Source of the DNA: Onishia niordana
GTDB lineage: Bacteria > Pseudomonadota > Gammaproteobacteria > Pseudomonadales > Halomonadaceae
Direction: 5' to 3'
DNA: 64,000 nucleotides
Assembly (NCBI RefSeq): GCF_004798965.1
Contig: NZ_SDSD01000005.1
Span: forward strand, 186,001 to 250,000
Part shown: positions 1 through 9,303 of the stretch, one piece after another
Position numbering within the stretch: position 1 is the first letter of the stretch
How the letters are laid out: every line of letters begins with the position of its first letter
The notes under the pieces: generated by a model
Seen by the model: only the letters and a program-made list of their open reading frames with translations
What the model was told of the DNA's origin: nothing
The model's database searches: none
Made by a program: the position numbers and the translations under genes

Positions 1-34
1 TGGGGCGAAGCAGAGTTGCCAGGGTGTTGGTCAT
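1..34 (-). CDS. metQ: Start of MetQ (methionine-binding lipoprotein), partial
   Basis: Only the first 11 codons (MTNTLATLLRP) lie in the window; the gene runs off the left edge. An ATG preceded by GGGAGAG stands 131 bp downstream of metI on the same strand, which is where metQ is found in metNIQ operons. The product is inferred from position only. The substrate-binding protein would deliver D/L-methionine to the MetNI importer. Confidence 0.5.
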   Translation of the reverse strand, partial: MTNTLATLLRP

Positions 35-165
35 CGTGATGCTCTCCCATGAGGCTAAAAAGCCGCGAATGTTATCTCGCCGGATAGGCGAGTGGTGTAG
101 TGGCAAACCGAATGGGTAGCATCCGGCGCCGTCTGTCGCTCTGCCATCCCGGCAGAACGCGATCG

Positions 166-819
166 TTACTTGTGGTCTGCCTTGCGCACCAGGTGGTCGC
201 CGATGCTCTGAAAGCCCTGCACCATGACCACCAGAATGGCCACGGTAATCAGCATGACGACCGGGTCAAAGCGGTTGTAGCCGTAGCGAATGCCCAGGTC
301 ACCAAGACCGCCGCCGCCGACAGCGCCGGCCATGGCCGAGTAGCTGATCAGTGTCACCACGGTGATGGTCATGCCGTTGATGATGCCGCCCTTGGCCTCC
401 GGCAATAGCACCTTGGTAATGATCTGATAGGGGGTAGCGCCCATCGATTGTGCGGCCTCGATCAGCCCCGGCGGCACTTCGTTGAGTGCACCTTCCACCA
501 GGCGAGCGACAAAGGGAATCGCCGCAATGGTCAGCGGCACGATGGCGGCGTTGGTGCCGATCGAGCTGCCAGCAATCAGTCGCGTGAAGGGAATGATCGC
601 CACCATCAGAATAATGAAGGGGATAGAGCGGCCCACGTTGGTGACGATGGCCAGCACCTTCTGAGTCACCGGATTGGCGAGGATCTGCCCCGGGCGAGTG
701 ACGTAGAGCAGCACGCCCAGCGGAATGCCTGCCGCCGCCGCGATAAGCCCGGCGACGCCGACCATGTAAAGGGTATCGAGGGTCGCCTCGAGAATCAGTT
801 CAAGCATTGCGCTGGACAT
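166..819 (-). CDS. metI: Methionine ABC transporter permease MetI
   Basis: Inner-membrane permease of the MetNIQ methionine importer. The protein is 217 residues from the chosen ATG, the same length as E. coli MetI, and shares blocks such as GVLLYVTRPGQI, RSIPFIIL and GLIEAAQSMGAT (the EAA loop that contacts MetN), with about five hydrophobic segments. An upstream in-frame TTG at 825 exists, but the ATG at 819 has a good TGGAGGT ribosome site 7 bp away. The start lies inside the end of metN (20 bp overlap), indicating translational coupling. Expression should follow the riboswitch upstream of metN. Confidence 0.95.
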   Translation of the reverse strand: MSSAMLELILEATLDTLYMVGVAGLIAAAAGIPLGVLLYVTRPGQILANPVTQKVLAIVTNVGRSIPFIILMVAIIPFTRLIAGSSIGTNAAIVPLTIAAIPFVARLVEGALNEVPPGLIEAAQSMGATPYQIITKVLLPEAKGGIINGMTITVVTLISYSAMAGAVGGGGLGDLGIRYGYNRFDPVVMLITVAILVVMVQGFQSIGDHLVRKADHK

Positions 820-1843
820 GACCAAGCACCTCCACTTTTAGATCGTGGTTTTCCAGGTATTCAAGGGCCTTGCGCGTGTCGTTGGTGTCGCCGATCAGCT
901 CGGCGATCATCAGCCCCAGGGTGCGTCCCTGAATCGACTCCACCTTGGCCTGCAGGATGCTGACATCCACGCCACACTCCCGCGCCAGTCGCGATACCAG
1001 TGGGGTGGCTACGGCAGCCCCGCCGAAGGCCAGGCGCACCACAGGGTGGCTGTGCTCATTGGGTGTGGCTTCGAGTCGCTCGACCAGCGCCTGGGGCGGC
1101 TCGAGCTCCAGAAAGTTATTGAGAAACTCACGGCCCAGCTGCGTCTTGGGCGCGGTGAAGAAATCGCCGACGTCGGCTTCTTCGACCAGTTCGCCGTCGG
1201 AAATCAGACCCACTCGATGGCAGATGGTCTTGACCACTTCCATCTCATGGGTGATCAGCAGAATGGTCAGGCCCAGCTGCTGGTTGATGTCCTTGAGCAG
1301 CTCGAGGATCGAGCCGGTCGTCTGTGGGTCCAGCGCCGAGGTCGCCTCATCGCACAACAGCACCTTGGGGCGACTGGCCAGCGCCCGGGCAATGGCCACG
1401 CGCTGCTTCTGTCCACCGGAAAGCTCGGCCGGATACTTGTCGGCCTTGTCGGCAAGCCCCGTCAGGTCAAGCAGCGGCATGACGCGCTCCTGGATGGCGG
1501 CCTTGCTCATGCCCACCAGTTCCAGCGGCAGGGCGATGTTGTCATAGACACTGCGCGAGGCCAGCAAGTTGAAATGCTGGAAGATCATGCCGATCTGATG
1601 GCGAGCATGGTTGAGGCTCTGACCATTCAGCTGGGTGAGCTCTTCGCCATCCACCTGGACGCTGCCGGTGGACGGGCGTTCGAGAAGGTTGACGCAGCGA
1701 ATCAGCGTTGACTTGCCTGCACCGGACAGGCCGATGACGCCGTGGATGCTGCCCTTGGGGACATGCAGGTCGACGTGCTTCAAGGCCTGAATGGCATGAG
1801 CACCGCTGCCGTATGTCTTGGAGACGTTTTCGAGTCTGATCAT
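800..1843 (-). CDS. metN: Methionine ABC transporter ATP-binding protein MetN
   Basis: ATPase subunit of the methionine importer, 347 residues from the start MIRLENVSKTYG. Walker A GLSGAGKS lies at about residues 38-45, followed by the signature LSGGQKQR, Walker B VLLCDEATSALD and the switch His in LLITHE. The C-terminal ~90 residues form the ACT-like NIL domain that binds methionine for trans-inhibition in this family. The open frame extends upstream to 1957, but that part encodes leader RNA (terminator and riboswitch) and does not look like MetN, so the start at 1843 is preferred. Confidence 0.95.
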   Translation of the reverse strand: MIRLENVSKTYGSGAHAIQALKHVDLHVPKGSIHGVIGLSGAGKSTLIRCVNLLERPSTGSVQVDGEELTQLNGQSLNHARHQIGMIFQHFNLLASRSVYDNIALPLELVGMSKAAIQERVMPLLDLTGLADKADKYPAELSGGQKQRVAIARALASRPKVLLCDEATSALDPQTTGSILELLKDINQQLGLTILLITHEMEVVKTICHRVGLISDGELVEEADVGDFFTAPKTQLGREFLNNFLELEPPQALVERLEATPNEHSHPVVRLAFGGAAVATPLVSRLARECGVDVSILQAKVESIQGRTLGLMIAELIGDTNDTRKALEYLENHDLKVEVLGHVQRNA

Positions 1844-1914
1844 GGGTCCGTCGAGTCGCTGGCCGATCGATGGGAATGCGGGCTTTCGAAGCAGGGAAGG
1901 GGCAGTCCAGTGCG

Positions 1915-1942
1915 AAAAAAAAGGCCACCCTGACGGGTGGCC
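1915..1942 (-). terminator. Intrinsic terminator in the metN leader
   Basis: On the minus strand GGCCACCC, a GTCA loop and GGGTGGCC make a perfect 8-bp stem followed directly by eight T. It stands between the riboswitch-like aptamer and metN, about 70 bp before the start codon, so it is placed to stop transcription before the operon rather than after a gene. Confidence 0.88.
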
Positions 1943-1953
1943 ATCAACGCTGG

Positions 1954-2040
1954 ACACACCCTTTTAGCTGCACTTCCCGCTTGGCTCGACGAATCCGAGC
2001 CGGACGAGGGCGCCCGCAAGCCGGGTACAAATCGGCGCCA
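1954..2040 (-). promoter_or_regulatory. SAM-II-like riboswitch of the metNIQ operon
   Basis: Read on the minus strand, GGCGCC-GATTTG-TACCC-GGCTTGC-GGGCGCC forms the P1 helix and loop, and after a linker comes GCTAAAAGGGT (1968-1958). This order (P1 arm, GAUUU, CUUGC/AUUGC, P1 arm, then GCUAAA) is the SAM-II (metA-type) consensus. ACCC in the loop and GGGT after GCTAAA could form part of the pseudoknot. The linker is unusually long and carries its own hairpin (GGCTCG/CGAGCC). The element sits directly between a promoter and a terminator in front of a methionine importer. SAM-II is best known from alphaproteobacteria. Confidence 0.8.
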
Positions 2041-2054
2041 AAAAAGTGGGGTGA

Positions 2055-2083
2055 ATCTTAGGGTGACGACCCTGGGGTGTCAA
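2055..2083 (-). promoter_or_regulatory. Sigma70 promoter of metNIQ
   Basis: On the minus strand TTGACA (2083-2078), a 17-bp spacer and TAAGAT (2060-2055). The expected transcript start is a few bases before the riboswitch P1 arm at 2040, so the leader would begin with the aptamer. Confidence 0.75.
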
Positions 2084-2346
2084 CAAACTTGGTACAAGTT
2101 TCGGTCTATCGCCTCAATACCCAGCATATATCGCTGCCTTTGTAGCGATAGGTACCAAAAGGTGCGGTCGTTGCGCCGCATCTACTCGTGCAGGGGCATT
2201 CATACGGGTTGCCAGAGCGCCTTAAACAGGGCCCTTTTAATAGAACTCTCTCGACAAGATCCTGCTTGGTGGCCTTTCTGGCTGGTAGACTCGATATCCT
2301 GGTGGGCGTTGAGTCGCCCGGATGATGTCGCACGCAGAGGATCACC
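2084..2346. other. Intergenic region between metN promoter and ribE
   Basis: About 260 bp between divergent transcription units. No FMN riboswitch consensus was seen before ribE and no convincing small gene. The bases just upstream of ribE include GCAGAGGATCACC, a modest ribosome site. A promoter for ribE is expected here, but no strong -35/-10 pair was found. Confidence 0.4.
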
Positions 2347-2973
2347 ATGTTTACGGGTATTGTACAAGGCACCGCTACCCTGGTGTCAGTGACCGACAAA
2401 GCGGACTTCAAGACATTCGAGATGGCCCTGCCGTCCGAGCTTTGCGATGGGCTTCAGACCGGTGCCTCGGTGTCACACAACGGCGCCTGCCTGACGGTAA
2501 CGGCTATCGATGGCAGCCATGTCTGGGTGGATCTGATGCGCGAGACGCTGCGCCTGACCAACCTTGGTGCAGTCAACGTCGGTGATCGCATCAATATCGA
2601 GCGGGCGGCGCGTTTCGGTGACGAGATCGGCGGACATGCCATGTCGGGTCATGTGGTTTGCATGGCCGAATTGGTCGAACTCGAAGAGGCGCCCAATAAT
2701 CGTCGTCTGTGGTTCTCGGTACCTGCCGCCTATGGACGTTTCCTCTTTGACAAAGGCTATGTCGGTGTCGATGGCATTAGCCTGACCATCGGCGAGGTGC
2801 GACCCGATGAGGTGGGCAGTAGCCCTCGCTTCTGTGTGAACCTGATCCCAGAAACCCTGGCGCGTACCACGCTTGGTGATCGCAAGCCTGGCGATTACGT
2901 CAACATCGAGATCGACCCGCAGACCCAGGCGATTGTCGAGACGGTCGAGCGGGTGATGGCCCGTCGTGGCTAA
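2347..2973 (+). CDS. ribE: Riboflavin synthase, alpha subunit
   Basis: Converts two molecules of 6,7-dimethyl-8-ribityllumazine into riboflavin plus a pyrimidinedione, the last step of riboflavin synthesis. The 208-residue protein starts with the family signature MFTGIVQG and contains two homologous lumazine-binding barrels (about 1-95 and 98-195), with HNGACLTVT in the first and VGVDGISLTIG in the second. It matches E. coli RibC/RibE along its length. It stands alone here; other rib genes are not in the window. Confidence 0.96.
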   Translation: MFTGIVQGTATLVSVTDKADFKTFEMALPSELCDGLQTGASVSHNGACLTVTAIDGSHVWVDLMRETLRLTNLGAVNVGDRINIERAARFGDEIGGHAMSGHVVCMAELVELEEAPNNRRLWFSVPAAYGRFLFDKGYVGVDGISLTIGEVRPDEVGSSPRFCVNLIPETLARTTLGDRKPGDYVNIEIDPQTQAIVETVERVMARRG

Positions 2974-3244
2974 CTGGCGAGACCTTGGTGAAGAGGGATC
3001 GAATTGACCATTCCGTCAAGTTTTCGTTGATGATCATGCGTGACACTGGCTTGGCGCTTGCTTGTAAATAGCCAAGCGAAGGCCTCTGCATGACGCCTCG
3101 CTGCGGCCGGTGATCCCACAAGGTTCGCCGGCCGCGCCGTATCAGGATGCCGCCTAACGTATCGCTTCGGCCTTGGCCGATAGGGTAAGATGTGCGGCTT
3201 TTCTCGCACCCGGACCATCCAGGTCCACGCGCCAGGGTAGGGTA

Positions 3245-4555
3245 ATGCCGATGTTGAAACGATTGCTCGACAACCACTTTAAGCTCAGCGAGCACAAGAC
3301 CAATGTTCGCACCGAGATCATCGCCGGGGTCACGACCTTCCTGACCATGGCCTACATTATCTTCGTTAACCCGAGCATTCTCTCGGAAGCGGGGATGGAT
3401 TACGGGGCGGTATTCGTGGCGACCTGTGTGGCCGCTGCCATTGGCTGTCTGATCATGGGGTTGTGGGCCAATTACCCGATCGCCATGGCGCCGGGCATGG
3501 GGCTCAATGCCTTCTTCACCTATGGGGTGGTGCTGGGCATGGGCTATACGTGGGAGACCGCCCTGGGCGCCGTTTTCCTCTCTGGTTTCACCTTCTTCCT
3601 GCTCAGTGTATTTCGCATCCGTGAGTGGATCATCAACTCCATTCCCATGTCCCTGCGACTGGGCATTGCGGCGGGTATCGGCCTCTTCCTTGCCATGATC
3701 GCACTCAAGAACGCCGGCATCGTGGTCGATAATCCGGCGACACTGGTATCGCTTGGCGATCTGACTCAGCCGTCGGCGCTTTATGCTCTGGGTGGCTTCT
3801 TCGTGATCACCGCGCTTTCACACCTGCGCATCACAGGTGCCGTGATGATCGGCATCCTGGGTGTTACCGTGCTGTCGATGCTGCTTGGGCACAATGAGTA
3901 TGCGGGCGTGATGTCGATGCCGCCCTCCGTGGCGCCGACCTTCATGGCCATGGATATCGCCGGCGCCTTCGATGTGGCGATGTTCAGCGTGATCTTTGCC
4001 TTCCTGTTCGTCGATCTGTTTGATACCTCGGGGACCCTGATCGGTGTCGCCCAGCGCGGCGGGCTGCTCGACAAGGACGGTAAGCTGCCGCGTGTGGGTC
4101 GCGCCATGATGGCCGACTCCACCGCCTCGATGGCGGGTGCCGCGCTTGGCACCTCGACCACGACCAGTTACATCGAGAGCGCGTCGGGCATTGCCGCGGG
4201 CGGTCGTACCGGTCTTGCCGCGGTGGTGGTGGGGGCGCTGTTCCTGATCAGTTTGTTCTTTGCCCCGCTGGCCGGCTCGATTCCTGCCTATGCCACGGCA
4301 GGGGCGCTGCTCTATGTAGCCTCACTGATGGCGGGCAGTCTTGCCCATGCCGACTGGGACGACGCGACCGAAGCCGCGCCGGTACTGATCGCCGCCCTGG
4401 CGATGCCGCTGACCTTTTCGATTGCCGAGGGCATCGCACTTGGGTTCATCAGCTACGCTGCCATCAAGGCATTGTCGGGTCGCTTCAGTGACCTGAGCCC
4501 GGCGGTAATCGTGCTGGCGATCGTCTTCGTCCTCAAATTCTTCTTCCTCGACTGA
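3245..4555 (+). CDS. NCS2-family adenine/hypoxanthine permease (AzgA/PbuG type)
   Basis: Inner-membrane nucleobase importer, 436 residues with 12-14 hydrophobic segments. The motifs [25 protein letters not shown] and [15 protein letters not shown] are typical of the AzgA-like branch of NCS2, which carries adenine, guanine and hypoxanthine. The next gene is apt, so uptake of adenine followed by phosphoribosylation is the likely job. The open frame reaches back to 3173, but ATG 3245 with AGGG 7 bp upstream gives the family's usual N-terminus. The 270-bp leader holds a strong hairpin (GCGGCCGG 3103-3110 with CCGGCCGC 3128-3135); no purine riboswitch core was seen. Confidence 0.9.
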   Translation: MPMLKRLLDNHFKLSEHKTNVRTEIIAGVTTFLTMAYIIFVNPSILSEAGMDYGAVFVATCVAAAIGCLIMGLWANYPIAMAPGMGLNAFFTYGVVLGMGYTWETALGAVFLSGFTFFLLSVFRIREWIINSIPMSLRLGIAAGIGLFLAMIALKNAGIVVDNPATLVSLGDLTQPSALYALGGFFVITALSHLRITGAVMIGILGVTVLSMLLGHNEYAGVMSMPPSVAPTFMAMDIAGAFDVAMFSVIFAFLFVDLFDTSGTLIGVAQRGGLLDKDGKLPRVGRAMMADSTASMAGAALGTSTTTSYIESASGIAAGGRTGLAAVVVGALFLISLFFAPLAGSIPAYATAGALLYVASLMAGSLAHADWDDATEAAPVLIAALAMPLTFSIAEGIALGFISYAAIKALSGRFSDLSPAVIVLAIVFVLKFFFLD

Positions 4556-4574
4556 CCACTGGATTCGATCTTCG

Positions 4575-5120
4575 ATGAGCATCTACGGCGACTATATTAA
4601 ATCCGTGATTCGCACCGTTCCCGACTGGCCGCAGTCGGGGGTCAACTTCCGTGATATCACGCCGCTTCTGCAGAACAGTGCTGCCTTCCGCAAGCTGATC
4701 GACAGCTTCGTACACCGCTATCAGGAAATGGATATTGATGCCGTGGCAGCCATTGATGCGCGCGGTTTCATTATCGGCGCGCCGCTAGCCTATGAGCTTG
4801 GTTGTAGCTTTGTGCCGGTGCGCAAGAAGGGCAAGCTGCCGTTTCGCACCATCACCGAAACCTACACCTTGGAATACGGCAAGTCAGAGGTCGAGCTGCA
4901 CGCCGATGCCTTCCAGCATGGCGACCGCATCCTGATCGTTGATGACCTGATTGCAACCGGCGGCACCATGTGCGCCGCGGCTAACCTGATCACCCGCTCC
5001 GGTGGCCGTGTGGTCGAGACGGCAACCATCATCGACCTTCCTGAGCTCGGTGGTTCCGACAAGATTCGCGAGGCCGGCTACAGCGTCTTCGCGGTCTGCT
5101 CCTTCACTGAGGACGAGTGA
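4575..5120 (+). CDS. apt: Adenine phosphoribosyltransferase
   Basis: Makes AMP from adenine and PRPP in the cytoplasm. The 181-residue protein carries [13 protein letters not shown] and the PRPP loop [13 protein letters not shown] at about 119-131, as expected for type I PRTases. It follows the purine permease by 19 bp and is followed 36 bp later by gpt, so the three probably form one purine salvage operon. The ribosome site is weak. Confidence 0.96.
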   Translation: MSIYGDYIKSVIRTVPDWPQSGVNFRDITPLLQNSAAFRKLIDSFVHRYQEMDIDAVAAIDARGFIIGAPLAYELGCSFVPVRKKGKLPFRTITETYTLEYGKSEVELHADAFQHGDRILIVDDLIATGGTMCAAANLITRSGGRVVETATIIDLPELGGSDKIREAGYSVFAVCSFTEDE

Positions 5121-5156
5121 TTCCCGTCCTTTCCGTTCCGTTTTTGGTATTCCGTC

Positions 5157-5660
5157 ATGAGCGCCAATCGCTATCAGCAACACTTCATTGTTTCCTGGGA
5201 CCAGCTGCATCGTGATGTTCGCGAGCTTTGCCATCAGCTGGTCGAGCGCGACTTCAAGGGCATCATCGCCATTACCCGTGGTGGGCTGATCCCGGCAGCC
5301 CTGATCGCGCGCGAGCTCAACCTGCGTTTGATCGATACGGTATGTATCAAGAGCTACGACCACATGGATCAGGGCGGTCTTGAGGTCATGAAAGGCATTG
5401 ATCATGACGGAGATGGCTGGCTGTTGGTGGATGACCTGGTCGATACCGGCAAGACCGCACGCAAGGTGCGCGAAATGCTGCCCAAGGCCCACTTCGCCAC
5501 GGTGTATGCCAAGCCGGAAGGGCGGCCGCTGGTCGATCAGTTCCTGACCGAGGTGGGCCAGGAGTGCTGGATCCAGTTCCCCTGGGACATGGGCGTTGCC
5601 TATGTCGAGCCGCTGGCGGATCGGATGCGCAGCGAGGCGTCTGGCCAGGGCGATGCCTGA
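5157..5660 (+). CDS. gpt: Xanthine-guanine phosphoribosyltransferase
   Basis: Converts guanine, xanthine and to a lesser extent hypoxanthine to their nucleotides using PRPP. The 167-residue protein resembles E. coli Gpt (152 aa), including the N-terminal [12 protein letters not shown], the RGGL PRTase element and the PRPP loop [13 protein letters not shown]. It lies between apt and ung, in line with a salvage operon. Confidence 0.94.
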   Translation: MSANRYQQHFIVSWDQLHRDVRELCHQLVERDFKGIIAITRGGLIPAALIARELNLRLIDTVCIKSYDHMDQGGLEVMKGIDHDGDGWLLVDDLVDTGKTARKVREMLPKAHFATVYAKPEGRPLVDQFLTEVGQECWIQFPWDMGVAYVEPLADRMRSEASGQGDA

Positions 5661-5700
5661 GGTCGAAACAGCGCAGCGTTCGTTGAAGGGAGCCGATCTT

Positions 5701-6384
5701 ATGGAAAGCCCGCTGCCACAGAGTTGGGATCGTTATCTGGGCGCTGAATTCGGCGCCCCCTACATGCAAGAATTGCGTGACACCCTGGCCAAGGACAAGC
5801 GCGAGCATCGGGTCATCTATCCGCACTCCGCGAACTGGTTTCGCGCTTTCGAGCTGACCCCGCTCGATCAGGTCAAGGTGGTGATCCTCGGTCAGGACCC
5901 TTATCACGGCCCGGATCAGGCGCATGGGCTGTGCTTCTCGGTACAGCCTGGGGTCAAGGTGCCACCGTCGCTCAAGAACATCTACAAGGAGCTTTCAAGC
6001 GACCTTGGATGCACGCCCGTCGAGCATGGCCATCTCGAGCGCTGGGCGCGCCAGGGCGTGCTGTTGCTCAATACGGTGTTGACCGTCGAGGCGGGTCAGG
6101 CGGCGTCACATCGTGGCCGGGGCTGGGAAACGTTCACGGATAGGGCCATTGCTACCGTCAGTGAGGCCTGTGCGCCCTGTGTCTTTCTGCTGTGGGGAAG
6201 TCATGCCCGCCAGAAGAAGGCATTGATCGATACAAGGCGCCATCTGGTGCTTGAATCGCCGCATCCCTCGCCACTTTCGGCGCACCGAGGCTTCTTTGGT
6301 AACCACCATTTCTCGCAGGCAAATGCCTTCCTCGCCGAGCATGGCCGCCCCCCTGTTGACTGGCAACTGCCTGATCAGCCTTAA
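5701..6384 (+). CDS. ung: Uracil-DNA glycosylase, family 1
   Basis: Removes uracil from DNA to start base-excision repair. The 227-residue protein has the water-activating motif [14 protein letters not shown] (catalytic Asp) and the minor-groove intercalation motif [12 protein letters not shown] (catalytic His). Start chosen at ATG 5701 (MESPLPQSW), which matches family length; an in-frame ATG at 5653 would overlap gpt by 8 bp and add 16 residues. Lying among nucleobase salvage genes, it may share their transcript. Confidence 0.95.
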   Translation: MESPLPQSWDRYLGAEFGAPYMQELRDTLAKDKREHRVIYPHSANWFRAFELTPLDQVKVVILGQDPYHGPDQAHGLCFSVQPGVKVPPSLKNIYKELSSDLGCTPVEHGHLERWARQGVLLLNTVLTVEAGQAASHRGRGWETFTDRAIATVSEACAPCVFLLWGSHARQKKALIDTRRHLVLESPHPSPLSAHRGFFGNHHFSQANAFLAEHGRPPVDWQLPDQP

Positions 6385-6486
6385 CCTCTTCGATCGATCC
6401 GGGTAGAATGGCGCGCAATTTGTGCATGGTCTTCATGCGACAAAGCCGCCATTCGTCCCATCCCGTGCCCGAAGAGGTCCGCCGCC

Positions 6487-7116
6487 ATGAGCGTTCATGC
6501 CATCAACCACCCCTTGGTCAAGCACAAGCTCGGCCTGATGCGTGCCAATGACATCAGCACCAAAAGCTTTCGTGAGCTGGCAGGGGAAGTGGCCAAGCTG
6601 CTGACCTACGAAGCCACTCAGGATCTCGAGGTCGAGCCGACCACCATCGAGAGCTGGAGCGGCGAACCGATCCAGATCGACCAGATCAAGGGCAAGAAGG
6701 TCACCATCGTGCCGATCCTGCGTGCGGGCCTTGGCATGCTCGATGGCGTCACCGACCTGATCCCCAGCGCTCGCATCAGCGTGGTGGGGCTCTATCGCAA
6801 TGAGGAGACGCTCGAGCCGGTGCCGTACTTCGCCAAGTTCGCCAACGACATCGAAGAGCGTCAGGCGATCGTCATCGACCCGATGCTTGCCACCGGCGGC
6901 TCGATGGTGGCAACGCTTGATATGCTACGGGAACGGGGCTGTCAGCAGATGAAAGTCATCGTGCTGGTCGCTGCGCCAGAGGGCATCAAGCGTGTCCAGG
7001 CGTCCTACCCGGATATCGAGATCTACACCGCGGCGGTGGATGAGCGTCTCGACGAGAATGGCTACATCGTGCCGGGCCTCGGTGATGCCGGCGACAAGAT
7101 ATTCGGCACTCGCTGA
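6487..7116 (+). CDS. upp: Uracil phosphoribosyltransferase
   Basis: Makes UMP from uracil and PRPP. The 209 residues align end to end with E. coli Upp (208 aa): [13 protein letters not shown] at the N-terminus, [13 protein letters not shown], and the PRPP loop [13 protein letters not shown] terminator hairpin follows, and the uracil permease gene lies just beyond it, as in E. coli upp-uraA. Confidence 0.97.
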   Translation: MSVHAINHPLVKHKLGLMRANDISTKSFRELAGEVAKLLTYEATQDLEVEPTTIESWSGEPIQIDQIKGKKVTIVPILRAGLGMLDGVTDLIPSARISVVGLYRNEETLEPVPYFAKFANDIEERQAIVIDPMLATGGSMVATLDMLRERGCQQMKVIVLVAAPEGIKRVQASYPDIEIYTAAVDERLDENGYIVPGLGDAGDKIFGTR

Positions 7117-7137
7117 TGTTGACGTGATAGACCCTGA

Positions 7138-7168
7138 CGCCCCTGACGTTTTCACGCAGGGGCGTTTT
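7138..7168 (+). terminator. Hairpin with T-run between upp and uraA
   Basis: CGCCCCTG (7138-7145) pairs with CAGGGGCG (7157-7164), followed by TTTT. The short T-run suggests partial termination or attenuation before uraA. Confidence 0.6.
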
Positions 7169-7274
7169 GCTGTGTCCTGAATGTACATGTCCAGAAAACA
7201 CATGCTCTGACAATAACGAGACCCTTGAGCATATGGGGGTCGATGCCTTTGTTCCTGAATGCGGAGAACCTGAC

Positions 7275-8516
7275 ATGACCGATACGGTCGCCGGCGCCGA
7301 GCCGACACAATCCTTGCTTCGCACCCTGCTGACCGGGGTGCAGATGCTGTTCGTGGCCTTTGGTGCCTTGGTGCTGGTGCCATTGCTGACAGGGCTCGAC
7401 CCTAATGTGGCGTTGTTCACGGCGGGTATCGGCACGCTGGTATTCCACAGCGTGACGCGTCAAAGCGTGCCGGTCTTTCTGGCGTCGTCGTTTGCGTTTA
7501 TCGCGCCCATTCAGGGCTCGGTTCAGAACTTCGGCATTCCCGCGACCATGGGGGGCTTGATGGCGGCGGGCCTTGTCTATGTGGTGATCTCGCAGATCGT
7601 GCGCCTCAAGGGCACCGCCTGGTTGCACCATCTGCTGCCCGCGGTGGTGGTGGGGCCGGTGATCATGGTGATCGGGCTGGCACTGGCGCCGGTGGCGGTC
7701 GATATGGCTACCGGCGAAACCAGCGATAGCATTGGCTCTGGTCAGGCGCTGGTGTTGTCGATGTCGAGCCTTCTGGTGACGTTGGTACTGGCAGTCTTTG
7801 GCCGTGGCCTGATCCGGCTGGTGCCGATCATGGGCGGCATCATCACTGGTTACGTACTGGCGCTGCTGATGGGGCTTGTCGACTTCACACCCGTGAACAA
7901 TGCGGCCTGGCTGGCGCTGCCGTCATTCACGGCCCCGACATTCCACTGGGCGGCGATACTCTTCATGATCCCGGTGGCCATTGCCCCGGCGGTAGAGCAT
8001 ATAGGCGACATGGTGGCCATCGGTTCGGTGACCAGGAAGAACTACCTCGAGAAGCCAGGCCTGCATCGCACGCTGCTGGGAGATGGTCTGGCCACCAGCG
8101 TCGCCGCGCTGCTCGGTGGCCCGCCCAATACCACCTATTCCGAAGTCACGGGGGCGGTGACGCTGACCCGCGCCTTCAACCCGCGAATCATGATCATCGC
8201 CGCCGTGACCGCCATCGTGCTGGCCTTCCTTGGCAAGCTCGGCTCATTGCTACAGACGATCCCATCACCGGTGATGGGTGGCATTATGACGCTGCTGTTC
8301 GGCTCGATCGCAGTGGTGGGCATGAACACCCTAGTACGGGCCGGCCACTCGCTGACCGCGCCGCGTAATCTGGTGGTCGTGTCGCTGATTCTGGTCTTCG
8401 GCATTGGCGGCATGCAGGTGGGCGGTGGACAATTCACGCTGCAAGGCGTGAGTCTTGCTGCACTGGTGGGCATCGTGCTCAACGCCGTGTTGCCGCCGGC
8501 CAAGGAAGGTGAGTAA
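7275..8516 (+). CDS. uraA: Uracil permease UraA (NCS2 family)
   Basis: Proton-coupled uracil importer in the inner membrane, 413 residues from ATG 7275 (MTDTVAGAEPT) with GGAGAA upstream. NCS2 features include the SFAFIAPI segment, the conserved EHIGD motif in TM8 (binding Glu) and PPNTTYSEVTGAV in TM10. The pairing with upp supports uracil as substrate. The open frame runs back to 7167, but the extra residues are Cys-rich, poorly conserved and overlap the upp terminator. Confidence 0.92.
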   Translation: MTDTVAGAEPTQSLLRTLLTGVQMLFVAFGALVLVPLLTGLDPNVALFTAGIGTLVFHSVTRQSVPVFLASSFAFIAPIQGSVQNFGIPATMGGLMAAGLVYVVISQIVRLKGTAWLHHLLPAVVVGPVIMVIGLALAPVAVDMATGETSDSIGSGQALVLSMSSLLVTLVLAVFGRGLIRLVPIMGGIITGYVLALLMGLVDFTPVNNAAWLALPSFTAPTFHWAAILFMIPVAIAPAVEHIGDMVAIGSVTRKNYLEKPGLHRTLLGDGLATSVAALLGGPPNTTYSEVTGAVTLTRAFNPRIMIIAAVTAIVLAFLGKLGSLLQTIPSPVMGGIMTLLFGSIAVVGMNTLVRAGHSLTAPRNLVVVSLILVFGIGGMQVGGGQFTLQGVSLAALVGIVLNAVLPPAKEGE

Positions 8517-8533
8517 ACGAGTAAGCCAATGAT

Positions 8534-9115
8534 TCAGGCGTGATGCTGCTCATCTCCGCCGTCCGAGAAGGACGGCGGGGTATTGGCACTGACGATCACG
8601 CATTCGCTGGTCCCCATGTTGCGAAAGCGGTGGGGCAGGCGTGAGTCGAAGTAGTAAGCATCGCCTGCCTCCAGCTGCTGAATGTCGTCGCCGACCTGTA
8701 TCTCGATGGTGCCGGCGATGATCACCCCGCCTTCTTCCCCTTCGTGCTCCAGCATCTCCTGGCCGGTATCGGCACCGGGCGGGTAGTGCTCATGGATGAT
8801 CGACATGCTGCGATTGGGTCGGCGCGCCCCCACCAGTTTCCAGGACAGGGTGTTGTCGCCGATCTCGGTGAGCTCGCTGGATCGGTAGAAGACCTGTTTC
8901 TGGGAAATGCTCTCGCCAGCGAAGAACTCACTGATGGAAACTGGCATGGCATCGAGAATCTTCTTAAGCGAACTCACCGACGGGCTGACACTGTTCTGCT
9001 CGATCAGTGAAATGGTGCTATTGGTGACGCCAGCCCGTTTGGCCAGTTCGCGCTGCGACAGATCTCGCGACAAGCGCATCTGCTTGAGGCGGTTGCCAAC
9101 ATCAAATCCACTCAT
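8534..9115 (-). CDS. XRE-cupin transcriptional regulator, PuuR-like
   Basis: 193-residue repressor-type protein with an N-terminal helix-turn-helix (about 5-60, LSQRELAKRAGVTNSTISLIEQ region) and a C-terminal cupin domain (about 110-180, HEGEEGGVIIAGTIEI and LPHRFRNMG). The layout and many residues match E. coli PuuR, which senses putrescine; the ligand here is unknown and no polyamine genes are adjacent. An in-frame ATG at 9160 would add 15 residues; neither start has a strong ribosome site. It converges on uraA with only 17 bp between stops. Confidence 0.85.
   Translation of the reverse strand: MSGFDVGNRLKQMRLSRDLSQRELAKRAGVTNSTISLIEQNSVSPSVSSLKKILDAMPVSISEFFAGESISQKQVFYRSSELTEIGDNTLSWKLVGARRPNRSMSIIHEHYPPGADTGQEMLEHEGEEGGVIIAGTIEIQVGDDIQQLEAGDAYYFDSRLPHRFRNMGTSECVIVSANTPPSFSDGGDEQHHA
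8556..8578. repeat. Perfect inverted repeat at the uraA/PuuR-like convergent ends
   Basis: CCGCCGTCC, GAGAA, GGACGGCGG: a 9-bp perfect stem inside the last codons of the regulator gene, 40 bp past the uraA stop. There is no T-run. It may act as a 3' stabiliser or pause site for the facing transcripts. Confidence 0.45.
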
Positions 9116-9303
9116 GGGCGGCCCTTGTTGAAGATCTTTTACGTCATGATACCCACTCATGAGCGGGAACTTAAGAGCATGACGTTTTCTAGACTGCGAC
9201 CTTGGTGGTCAACTGTCATGATAAGGGTTCGTGCCAGGTGGCTTTGCGTTAGGCTGTCATTAGTCAGAATCCTTGTGAATCAGGGGCCAAACGGGAGCGT
9301 TAG

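Noticed and set aside
2106..2411. 101-residue open frame on the minus strand opposite ribE start
   Set aside because: Overlaps the ribE N-terminus and the intergenic region; composition resembles noncoding, and it has no known motif.
3103..3179. Purine riboswitch before the purine permease
   Set aside because: There are GC-rich hairpins, but none of the conserved purine riboswitch loops (TATA/CCTAC) was found.
9161..9303. Moco riboswitch before mobA
   Set aside because: The region is short and shows no recognisable Moco RNA core.
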